Below, piece after piece: positions 26,701-38,600 of a stretch of DNA of 64,000 bases (position 1 is its first letter; each line of letters opens with the position of its first letter). Origin of the DNA: Callaeas wilsoni. Taxonomy: Eukaryota; Chordata; Aves; Passeriformes; Callaeidae. The notes below the pieces were generated by a model. That model did not search any database and was not told the DNA's origin. It saw only the letters and a program-made list of their open reading frames with translations. The position numbers and the translations under genes are program-made. Where the stretch lies: the NCBI GenBank assembly GCA_013398955.1, contig VWPU01014922.1, forward strand, positions 124,001 to 188,000, in the 5' to 3' direction.

Positions 26701-29700
26701 TTTATACGTGCATATTCTCAACAGAAACGTGTAAAATTCAAATTATACCAATTCATATAAAAATAATTGGAATTTGGGCAATTCATATAGGGAATTTTAG
26801 AATTCAAGTGAAATAGTGATAGTTTGAATTTGTTGTGGCTTTTCAAGATGCGGTTTTACTGTTCCTGTTTTGGATTCCCCCTGATTCAAATATTTTCTTG
26901 AATCTCAAAGAGGTATCTAAAGCAACTTGGACTGTGGGATTGGGTTGTTTTGAATAGATTAGCTGAACTACTCATTGTTCATGGTTTGGAAATGTTAGAT
27001 ACTGATCCTTTTTCAGAGTGTTCATGTTTGAGTGAGGATGTAACTTCCTTGGAAACTGTCTATGTAACTAACCTTGGAAAGCTGAAGAACTCCTGAGTGA
27101 GCAATGCTTTCTACAGGTGAAAATTATTCAACTGTTTGTTATAAGAATCACTACAGGTGGCAAAACTGGTTTGTGGTTCTAATTACAGATCGTTTTAGAG
27201 GAAAACTCACCCCTTCTCCAAGTTTTGAAAAACTAGTGGTGTTTAACTATCCATATTGCCAGGATAGGGTTACTTTCCCCTCTTTTAATTTCACATTACA
27301 AATCAACCCATTTTTACTTTGTGATGCTCATTTAGAGGGTCAAATCACTTTTATAATAAAGTTTACTATACTCCACTTAATTTTATTGTTCAATATTAAA
27401 TAGCCCAAACAGAAGATGAAACACTTGTTTACAGAAAAAATTACCTTTTTTCTGTCCTTAAACTTTTTCACACATTGTCACAATTGTCACAGCTAGGCTT
27501 TTCTCAATTAGTTAATGGGAACATAATGATTTACAACTTGGAGCTGACCTAACCAACACAGATAGTTTTTTTAATGGCATTGTGAATATTAGCATCAATA
27601 ACTATTTTTCTTTAATTAGCAATAACATGTGTTTATTATTTTCAAAGAATTTCCTGTGTTTTCATTGCCCATCTTCAACAGTGACTTTCACTAATTTCAA
27701 AATATAATAGGAAGTGAGGCTAGTTTACAATTTACTTTTTAAAGTTTATTTCACTTCCCCTTTAATAGGATCTGTGGCAAAAGTCAGCTTTTTTTTTGCT
27801 CAAAGTTTCCAAAACAGTTTTAAGTGAAGTCCAGATGTGTAAGTTAGAAAGCTGTTTCTTTGCAATGCTCGCTAGTGGGGAGACTTATGTGGCAAATAAA
27901 GGCAGTTTAGGGGAAGCAGACAGAGAGTCTTTTTCTTAGGTTCAGAAGATTACTTCAGGCTGAATTTTCCTCTTCTGTTTCTTAAAGACTCTTAAGTTGA
28001 GCCTTTAACACTGATTTATTCTCAGTGATTACTAATAATTTATTTTACCTTGGAAATAAAAGTGGCAGTTTTAAAATTTAATCCAAAATTGAAATTGTCC
28101 AACTTGTCTGCCTCTCTACTTGAAAATCTTCCTTCTTAAGTAATCCCACCCCTGCACCTTTCTTTGTTAACACTTCAGCCTGTGTTTAGCACAATTATTC
28201 AGTATCTCGAAACATGCTTCTCTCGTTGGACTTTCCTTGGTTCCATAGAAAAGAAGACTTATTCATGAGGACATTGCAAAAAAGTCATATTCGAGCACTG
28301 ATTCCTTACCTTTTAAAATTTTTCTTCTTTTTCCTTTTTGTAGTTACTGAAACTGTCATAGGAAGCTTTTTGAAATATCATAACACCACAAAATCTATCC
28401 TCAGTTAATTTGGCATAACCCCAGAAAGCTACAGTAGATTTAACAAAACTTTAGTTCAAACATGGGAGAATTTTAATGAGGAAGTTGGAAACAATTGAGT
28501 TGTGATTTTGATATTGTTAATCAAGAAATGCTTCTTTGTCTCCCAGTAAAATCCTTGTTCCCTCTGATTTTCCTGGTGTTGCTGGGTGGGCCTCAAAAAT
28601 TTTTGCCCACAACTGGACAGGGGCATCAGCTGCACAGAGAGGTGAGGACTGGGGAAACACGGGCCCTGGAAACGTCACAGACACATTATTGAAGAGAGAT
28701 GAGTGCATTTGGATTGTCCATAAAAGCCTTTAATACCATGGCACTGTTGATGATGTTTGCCCAAGATGACATAAGATGGTTCTCTACGCACTACCTTTAT
28801 TAATTGCAGATGTCTCTTTCTCCCTTACAACTGGGGCTCCTAGATTTATAATGCAGTTTTCAGGTGTCTCAAGAAAAATAATCTTCTTTTTTTCATGTTT
28901 TGTATCACGTTAGTTCTGCATACAATTTTCTTTGTGTCTTAAACCAGTTCAAATAGTCCTTGTTTCTCTTTCACAAAATAGCTCCTCCAGTTTTCTCTTT
29001 TTGCTGTCTATTGTTTCTTAGTAGCACAGTTCACAGGCAAGGTAATACAATTACTTCCAGTGTTAAGTAACATTTCAGGTTTTCAAATAATATTTCTAAT
29101 GTTTGTTTTCAATTTATCATAATTAAAAGAAAGCAAATAAATAAAAATCCTCCCAGTACAGCTGGAGCAATAATTCTTTTTTGTTACTTTTCCTTATCCT
29201 TTTCACAGGTTTCTTTGTGCTGTGGAATGGTGAGCTATGGGTGTGTTAACACTTGTTTCTTAGCCTTATAAATTGACATGTTTATTCTTTGCTAAAATAT
29301 TAGTTTCATTACTGAAATGTCAGCTCCTAAGCTCTGTGGCTATCCACTTTAATTCAGATGTTGAGTATGTTCAGGCCATTCATATACTGCTATAACCCAC
29401 ATAATTTTGCTGTGTTGGAAGTCCATTTTTCTAACTTCTGGGGTAGACTTCATTAGTATCACATGACAAGTGTCTGATCTGTGACAAAATGGAATAATTT
29501 ATTGCTTTGTCCAGCTTTCTAGTGGGAAGTTGTACCATAGACAGAGACAGTTTTTTCTTGGAGCTGCACAGCAAAGTTTGGGCACACAGGTTGCCACAAA
29601 GGACATTCCAGTTAGATGTTGTGGAAAAATAATGAGGCTGATTGACCATTGAAACTGGTTTTCCCAAGAGTTTTTGAAATCTCCATGCATTCAGAGCTTG

Positions 29701-29771
29701 AGCAGAAATACCTGTGAGTAATTCTAACTTTGAAGTTATACCTATCTTTGAGGTTAGCTCAGTCTTGAGCA

Positions 29772-29827
29772 AGAGCTTGTACCAGGTGGAAGTCCCTTCC
29801 AACCAAATTATCCCTTGATTCTGTGAT
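29772..29827 (+). mobile_element. CR1 LINE tail remnant
   Basis: GTACCAGGTGGAAGTCCCTT, CCAACCAAATTATC and CTTGATTCTGTGA match a plus-strand CR1 3' terminus with an internal deletion. Only about 55 bases are recognisable. Confidence 0.65.
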
Positions 29828-31055
29828 AGAGCTGCACTGGGTCAGCTAAGGACTCTTGAGGACATCTTCACAAAGAGTGATGCATGAGATAAGGTCACTT
29901 GTGTCCTTCTGTGAATCTGCAGCATCTTCAGAATCACTCTGAGTTTGCCTGAGCAGCGTTTCCAAATCATTCAGTCTGTTACTGTGTGCTGCATTCCTCC
30001 TAGAATATGAGCTATACCCACAGGGCAAGTTACACCTGCTGACTGTCACCTGTGCAGCAAGATACTGCAAGATCATTGTGGCTTACAGGTTTCCCCAGGG
30101 ATCCATTTCCACCTGCAAGCATAAAAATTATTCCAAATATCTGTCATCTGATCTATCCCCTCAGATAATGTGGAACCACTGGAAATTATAGGATTTGAAG
30201 CTGTTTTAAGATGATATTTTTCTACCAGAGCCTGGCCCCGTGCTTGTGCAGTGTTATAAATTTATTTTTGTATGTTTTTGTATATTTGAAAACAAGCTTT
30301 CAAATTTATTTATGCTCTCACTTTGGAAAGTGTGATTCAGAGAAGTGCTCAAATACGGAGGGAGCAGTGGAAGTGACAGAAACACCCTACAGCTGCTTGC
30401 AAGTAGTGGCAGTGGCGGTGCCAGACCCACCTGGGCATTTTGGCATTGGTGCTCAGGAGGGGCTGTGTGTGTGTCTGTGTGCAGCACTGAGAAGCACACG
30501 TGCCAGGAGGTGTGTGCGTTGGCTTCTGGGACATGTCTGTGAACCTTCTTCAGTCTACAGGTACCTCTGAAGTGGAAGAAGTAATGTACTGGAAATGTCT
30601 CCCATGCATATGGTTATTTCTGTGTAGGAGATGAGCTCCCAGAGTATTTCATCCACCCACTCCATTTGCCTGAGAAAATTTTTTAACGCTACGTTTTCCA
30701 TTCCATTGATATGCAAGGCACTGTGTAAAATACCAAGTCAATATGGTTGCTAAGAGCCTTATTTGTTGCGTGTTCTAGGCTAATTTGAATTGAATTAAGG
30801 CTTTAGAGAACTGAGGAGGTTGGTCTTAAAACTCCATTTGCTAAAATTATCCTTACACGCTTGAACATAATAGGCCAAAGAAATATGAAGAAAAACGTGA
30901 AAGTGGTTTTATAACAGAACAGTACTTTCCAAGTTTATGAATTTTTTTAAATATCACTGTATTTTGTAATTTATACATTTTAATTAGGCCAAATCAAATA
31001 TTGTATGCATCCAATGAAAATAACATATAGTAGATATGTATGAAATATATTATTA

Positions 31056-31420
31056 TCACAGAATGACAGAATAAGCTGAATTGGAAGGGACTCAAAAGGG
31101 TCATTGAGTCCAACTCATGGCCCTGCACAGGACATTCCCAAGAATCACTCCATGTGCCTGAGAGCGTTGTCCAGACACTTCCTGAACTCTGTCAGGCTTG
31201 GTGCTGTGACCACTGCCCTGGGAGTCTGTTCCAGCGCCCAACCACCCTCTGGTTTAAGAACCTTTTTCTGATACCCAACCTAAACCTCCCTGACACAGCT
31301 TCAGGCCATTGCCTCGAGTCCTGTCACTGTCACCACAGAGCAGAGAGCAGTGCCTGCCCCTCCTCTCTCCCTCACAAGGAAGGTGTAACTGCAGTGAAGT
31401 ATCCCCTCAGTCTCCTCTTC
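31056..31420 (-). mobile_element. CR1 LINE 3' fragment
   Basis: The left end TCACAGAATGACAGAATAAG followed by TTGGAAGGGACTC and GTCATTGAGTCCAACTC is the reverse complement of a CR1 3' terminus. It continues into CR1 untranslated and ORF2-tail sequence (CCTAAACCTCCCTGACACAG, GGCCATTGCCTCGAGTCCTG, CCTCAGTCTCCTCTT). The fragment is about 365 bases, 5'-truncated as is usual for CR1, without a working reverse transcriptase. It is the longest CR1 piece in the window. Confidence 0.92.
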
Positions 31421-32554
31421 ATGTAACATTTACGTATTTTATGTATGCTCATTCATAATAATATGATCCTTTTCTGAAGGTACTTAATGCTGACTCAATT
31501 TCTATGCATTTTTTATCTGAATGCTTGTTTCATAATTTTTTCATGCACATCAAAAAGATTACATAATGAAAATTGTTACAATAATGATATATCCTTAATT
31601 ACAGAAATCTTTATCTTATATGATACAAACCTGCAGATTATTTCTACTCAGAGACAGAGCACAGAAAGAAGGAAAATACCTATGCTTCAAGCATCCATTT
31701 AGTCACAGCTCTGCACTGCTACTGATAAGGTTTTCATTTCACTCCAGTGCTTTATCTACTCTGTATGGTTAAACGGAGCAGTGTCAGAAGTGTGCTTGTC
31801 AGCAGAGTTTAGGAAAAATCTGGTATTCAGAGAGTTTGTCTGTGTAAGTGTATTGCTGCAGAGACATGAGTCGATGCATTACAAAATCCCCTTTGGGCGT
31901 ATCCATGTTTGTACTGTAAAACAAAGTTCTCAAACTGAAAGTTAAAAGCACACTTGGGAAAATTTGGATTTTTCTACTGTCATAGGCATTGCATTTCCTC
32001 TAGTATAATGATAAATTTTCTATAAGCACAGAAAGAGCAGGCTTCCATATTAGCTCACACTAATAAGAATACAAATTCTGCAGCACAAACATACTGGAGG
32101 CCTAAATAAAAATTAAAGACATTTGAGTGATGCAAAATTAGTATACTGTGGATATAAAAAAAATAAAATTAGCCACCTAAGCATGGAAAAATTATGGTAA
32201 GACAACACACAAAGTTTTATTTTTTATTTAAAATAATTAGAGACTGAGGCATAATAGTAACGTCACAGATGAATAGGAAGTTGCATTGATGATGGTTAAT
32301 AAGTCCTCTCTGTCTTTGTGGAATGTATAAGCCATTTTTTAGTACACCTTAAAAATTTAGCAAGCTATAAAAACATAAAACCAGTCATTCTTAAGTACAT
32401 TCTAAAGCCATATTTTCTTAAAACAAGACAAGATGGGGTAATGGTCCTTCCCTCTACATTGTTGTGTTGATTCCATTGTTTCAATTAGAAAATGAAGTCA
32501 CTCAAATTTGATAGAACTATCACACTGATTTTTTTTTAATTTTTTTTTTCACAG

Positions 32555-32668
32555 ATTAAGATGCTTGGTAAAGCAGCTGGAGAAGGGTGACATTAATGTG
32601 GTGGATTTAAAAAAGAATATTGAATATGCAGCATCTGTGCTGGAGGCAGTTTATATTGATGAAACCAG
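32555..32668 (+). CDS. PDE1A: PDE1A exon: N-terminal calmodulin-binding/linker segment
   Basis: This 114-base exon sits between a poly-T acceptor ending in ACAG and a perfect donor GTAAGT. It completes a split codon with one base, reads 37 full codons and leaves AG for the next exon. It begins LRCLVKQLEKG and ends VYIDET. In PDE1A this is the first exon shared by isoforms with different N-termini. The LRCLVKQL part forms the C-terminal portion of calmodulin-binding site 1, and the following segment leads into the autoinhibitory region. The residues INVVDLKKNIEYAASVLEAV favour PDE1A over PDE1C, which has a different sequence here. An upstream exon ending with two bases of a codon is required; in mammals several alternative first exons fulfil this. 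Confidence 0.95.
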
Positions 32669-35600
32669 GTAAGTCTGAGGAGGGAAAAAAATGGAAAGAA
32701 ATGCAAATTGTATTTTAGAAATTTGGTCTTTGCATGCAGTTGTGACTGGCATGAGCTGAAGGTCTGTGCACGTTAGAAGAAGCATATGTGGCTCTTGGGT
32801 CTTTTAGTGACAAGGTTAAAGCAGGTAAGATTCCAAAGGTCACATGTAACTGTTGTCTGGAAAGAAATGCTCACAGAAATGAGTCAGTAGTAAATACACA
32901 AATGAGTGAAAAGCTGTGATTTATTTTATAATGTTTGATGCTTAGTTTCCGTTTATTGTTGGCAGTATTACTGGCAATCGTGGGTTAATTCCAATTAAAA
33001 TAGAAGTTCTAACTGTTTGGCTTCATGAAAGAATTTTAAGATATGGACTATACTGAAGTTAGCTAGCTAACTTACTGTTTTCCTTTCTGCACACTGGCCT
33101 TTCTAAGTTTTTTCTAAGCAGAATGGTGGTGTAAAGGCGTCTGCCAAAACTTCCTCGGTACCACTGGAGCGTGCAGTGTATGTCTCAGTTCTATATTTAA
33201 GAATTATTTCGTGGGCCTAACACTCTCCCTGTGTTTTGTGTCCTCCTCTCCCCTTGCAAATCTCCGTCACTGATACAGTGCTTGAAGTACTGCTTCAGAG
33301 ATAAACCACTGATTATTCCTCCATGCACCTCCCAAACACTGGGATTAAATGGGTGCAGTATTCATAGCTTTTTCTGAGTCGTAGCGCCAGGACCAGGAAA
33401 ATAAATTGAGATTTACTTAGCTTCTAAACTGAGGCGACTTCTGTGGAAATGAATAGTAGTGTTGCAATGAGGAATCCAGTCTTTCTGGCTCCGTGTGGGA
33501 ATATCAAGACAAATAGCAGACATGTCATGTGCAGGGAAAACTGCTACCAGTGAAAAATGCATGGGCTCTGGCAGCAGCAGGTGAATTGCGTTTGCTGTAA
33601 GCAAATCTTTAAATAAGCTAATTGCCTTCATAGAACTTGACAGCAAGATTATTAAACTGCCCAAAATAAAATATATATAATTTTATAGTGATTTGCAAGA
33701 TTTTCATAGTCCTCAGGTTATTTTCTTAATCCTAGGGCCACTATGACCTCCTGAGGGTGACTTTATTTTCAAAAACTCTACTTCAGTGTATCAATAAAGT
33801 TTCTCTCTTCTGAAGCTCATTGCACAATGATGTTTAATCATGTTTATTTATTGCATCCAGTCTTTTACGGAATATTCTGATTTTTCACTGTACTAAGTCA
33901 GCAAATACTTGAGACAGGTATCTTGTTTTGCTCTTATTTACTAAATACTTGTGTTCACCAAAGAAGCTTTAGCGTTTGTAGACCTATCAAATTTTGGTAG
34001 CATTCCTTATATAAATATGCATTAAGCATACATTTAATGTATATCTTCCCATACCTTTAGCTATATTTATGAAGTATATGTATGTAGACATATAACTCAA
34101 ATTATGCTATAAGTAATAGTTAAAAGCGAGTCTATAATGAGACCTAGTTTTCTACTTTTATTCATTTAGTTTTAATGGTTTGTACTTCAATATTGTACCT
34201 CCATATTGTTAATTTTTGTTTACAGTATTTGATTTAGGTTTTAATTTCTCTTTCTTGGACTAACGCAGTCTCCATGAAATTCAGAATCAGTATGATGCGT
34301 TTTTTTAACCTGGTGGTCTTTGTGTTAAATTTATCCTAAAAATAGAGACAGAGCCTCCACATCTTAGTTGGACAATACTATATATGGTTCTATTTTAAAT
34401 TTTGACACTTTCCCATTAAAAACAATTGTAAGCGGTACTCTGTAAAATTTCTAATTTACTAACAATTGTAAATTGTAAATTTATTGTGAGGCTGAGAAAC
34501 ACCATAATTGCCACTGGTACTTTCATAGTAGATTCTTTTCCATGGCCAACTGCAAAGATAATCATGTTTTAAGTAGCATGACCATTATTCTGCAATCTAA
34601 GTCTGCACTCAAAAATATAAACACACAAAGAAGGTCTCTCGAGTTCCTGGGAAGCCGATCCTTAGGGAACAAAGCCATGTATCATTGAGTCAAATGCCAA
34701 TGGAGGCTGAGTTAGCTTGTGTGGTTGCATTTGTCCTTGTTCCCACCAAAGAATACAGGTTCTTTGTCTTGCACAGAGCTACTTCTGTGGGAGTCTGGAA
34801 CTGAGTTAATTGCACTCATTAGCAGATTAGAAATAATAGTTTAGATCACAAGCAAAATGGCCCATTCCTGATGAGCCTGAATGTGCAATTTTATACATCA
34901 CAAAGTTCAAATAACTTCAGTAAGTTTCTTACATATGAATTGCTGTTGAGTCAGTGTCTACAACTCACATGAAAATACCCATGCTTTCTGTTTTAAGCCC
35001 AGTCTTGATCCCTGGATTTTGTCCTGATGAATTTACTCACCCGTTGCTAAAGTATCCAAGTAGAGGAAGACCTCAGCTTCAACCAGCAATCTAAAATTGA
35101 ATCCTGTTTGTGGTGTTTTCTTCTTCCCTACTTTTCTGGGCGACAGACCTCAACATCAGCTGAGGGAAAGGTCTTTTAAATATCTCTATAGACAGGAATA
35201 GCTATCTCTACAGATTAGGAACAGTAATAAACAGAGTTCGTTACTTGAATCCTCTTAACTCATCTTTCTGTTATGATATAGATGCTATGAAACAGGATGA
35301 TAAAATGGTCCCTCACCATTGCAGAAGGACCTTCTGCAATTCTTCACAGGAACAGAGAAGAAAAAAGCAAAAAGAAAAGTCAAAACCAAGGTCAATAAAG
35401 AGATCCAAGCATGACATATCTCACAGAATGTGGTCAATAATGTAGCCAAGGGTCAATGAAGAACCTGGTCTGTTCCACAGCTCCAGGAAGCCATTTGCTC
35501 TACCTAAAAACTAAATCTCTGGCATTATTCTGGCAAAACCACTTTTCTCTTTGTAAGCCTGAGGTTTTTTCAGTGAGTAGTTCCAATTTCTTCCAGTAGA

Positions 35601-38600
35601 AAATACCCATTTTTCCCTCTAAACCGTTACTTCATTTGAGTTTCTTGAACAGCCTGTATCATATTATAAGGTTGTGTGTCACATAGAGGTACATTCAAAC
35701 GTGTAAGCTGATGGAATACTGAATCTTTATTTAAAGTGCAACAGTCAGCTACAAATAACTGTAGAATTCACACCACTTAGCAGAGGATGAAATATTTTTT
35801 TCAGGTCCTCTGACTTTCCGTTTGTCTTCTCCTGTGTTTCTCTACACTACAGCCATTTATCTGAGCATTTTTTGTATCTATATACACATACTCATTTCCA
35901 TTCTTGAGCTTTCTAAAACTGTATGGAGCTGGGTTAGGGCAAACGCACAGAAACAACACAACAGATTTGATTTATGAAGTTCTGAGAGTAGTCTTCTTAG
36001 AAACAAGGGTAGGCAGTAGGATTAACCTTCCAAAATGAGGAAAAATTTGTTCGGGGCAATGACTGTCAATATTTCTATAAAAGGTTCTGAGCTGATGGAA
36101 ACTTGGAAAGCGCAGACATCAGGCATCAAGTAGGTGCTGCTTTCCTATGGGCTTCATTATCTGTGGCCTCATGTCATTCAATAAGCTTGTTTAACAAGCT
36201 CTGTTTTAGACTGCTGCATCTTTCAGTGCTGCACTAAACTCTTCTGTGAAAGAGAGCTAACACTCTGCTAGCTGAAGCAGAGGTTCATCATCAGCTGAGA
36301 ATAATCAGGAAACTCTCACAGTTCCAGCCCCTCAGCAGACATGCTCTGTGGAAGTTCAAACTTACTCAATAGGTGTTATAAATAATTCTGACAAATCTTG
36401 CGGAATTTTCTCCATTAGTACCTGCCACTTGGCTCAAGGCAATGGAAGAAGGATATTTAGAGTCAAACAGGAAATAAATACAGCCTGATAATTCAGTCAT
36501 GACAGCTGTTCCGTTCCTTGTAAATGCAACTACTCTTCATTCACGCTAACTGAAAAGAAAATAAGTCAAATAAAATCTAGATGGAAATCACAAGATGAAA
36601 GGAAAAAAATGTATTCCAAAGCTAAATAATAATTGCAATAATAACAACAATAATAATAATAACAATAATAACAACAACAATAATAATAATATTGCAGAGA
36701 CTACTTTTATGTTGTTCTGCATAAAATCAGAATAGTTTAGTCCAATTATGTTTTATTTTAAAATGCCTCAACATTTTAGAAAATAAACTTGATTTCAGGA
36801 GGATATTTATCTGTACAGTTGCAGTTCCATACAGGGGTTTGTTTTTTTTTTTTAGGCTATATAATGCCCTTTTAATAAGGCTTTAACCTCTTGAGAACTT
36901 TTGACTTAGAAGCGACTGCATTTCAGTAATGCATGAAGTAGCTCTGTATTATATAGCTGGCAGGTTTTTTGAGCATCTGTGATTCAACAAGGCAAAAGAA
37001 CAAATACAGGTGTATGAAGAGAAAGGAAATGTCATTAAGGATGATATTGCAGCAATATATATTTGCATGAGAGGTCTGGAAATAGTGGATGTATTTTAAT
37101 GCACTACAATAGCAAACAGAGTTCTTGATAAAAAGCTCTTATTTAGAAAAAAAAGTACACATTGTGATATGTATAATATTAGCTAAAAAGGAGGTCGTTG
37201 AACCTGAACTTTGTGGCTGCTGTTGTTATAAACACCTTGGACTACACCGAATTTCCAGTGTACTGCTCCAGCAACGCTCCAACTATTTCTTTGTTTTTGG
37301 GCCTTAAACAGGGACAAACACATCCTCAAATTTTGGACTCAAAGGAAATAGTTTAAATTGCAAGACAAAGAGTCTTCTGATTTCATCTCACCAGATGTCT
37401 GTGGCACCCTTCAAGGAGAAGGGAACAAATGCTTGACTGGATACTGGTGCTCCCAGAGCTGTGTGTTGTGGAAGTGGGAATGGAGCTTAGCAACAGCTCA
37501 ACAACTGAATGAAATTATCCTGTTTCCAGGAGATTCTGAGGTGAAGAAGGGTCAGTATAGCCTACTCTTGGGCAGCTTTCAGCATGCAGTTTAGATTATG
37601 TTTGCAAGCTGGAGAAGGCTGTTCCCTGGTATTTTCAAGTTTCTCAGTACTGCAACAGAACTTAGGTCTGTGGCAGCTGCTCTATCTTAAGGTAGGAATT
37701 AATATGTCAAAAACTAATAAACTGGTATGATACTTCTTGGCAACCTTCTGCTTTCTTTCCCTCCTTCCAGCCATCAAGATAAGTTTAGCATCTTCCTATT
37801 TTAAATGAGAGCCGAAGTCAGTGAAGGGCCCACCTTTTATGTTTCTTATTGTACATCATTTTCCCAAGCTGTGTTTTAGTATCAGCATTGCAATGCTCTG
37901 AGCTAGCACTCCATAAGTTGCTGCTGAGCATCTCACAGCAGGAAACTGTTCCTTGGCATTGCAGGACCGTTGGCACTCTGTTCTCACCTGTAGCATGCCA
38001 GATGGAGCTGACTTTGTGAGTCACAGAATTTCCCTGGCTATAAGGCTCTGGTTATGGAAGAAATTCTGCCAATTCAGATACCAGTATCTATTCAGGGACA
38101 CCAGCAGAGATGGTCACACCAGCAGAATGTCTTTGATGGTGCAAGGGTTGAGAAAGTTAAATTTTCTGACATCAAAGAGATGTACATATTTTTAAAAACT
38201 TTTAAAAACATTTTTTCTCAATCTCTGTACCTGAAAGGACAGATTAATTTGTTCATTTATACATGAAGGTGACTGTTTCATTCACAGAACAGTGGGGCAT
38301 TTAGTCAATGATGTAATTTTTTTGAAGGATCTAGAACATACTTCTCCTGAAAATTACCTTTTTGGGGAAAAATCTATTAATATTAAAGAATATAATCTGC
38401 CTAATGCTAAGGATAAAATGGGTGGAATGGGCTGCTCTATTTGGTAATTATTTGCCAGATGAAAAATATGGTCTGTGTGATTCCTCTCTGAGCTGGCTTA
38501 GCTGGGGAGAGATTTGAAGTGGCAATTATTTAAGCTTGAAGTTAAATTTTAATCTTGAGTGTTCAGTCAAGTTTGCTGAGCGTGTCTTGCTGTCCTCCAT

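Larger units (their letters stand above)
23736..32554. other. Non-coding, upstream or intronic
   Basis: Apart from two CR1 fragments (29772 and 31056) nothing is recognised. It ends in a T-rich acceptor tract at 32529-32554 before the first identified PDE1A exon. Confidence 0.6.

Noticed and set aside
27886..27905. ATGTGGCAAATAAAG resembling the MWQRLK part of a PDE1A first exon
   Set aside because: The preceding codons do not match the expected peptide, and there is no GT donor in the required phase; a TAG stop follows.
31154..31426. 90-codon frame with Cys/His-rich start
   Set aside because: It is the antisense reading of the CR1 fragment.
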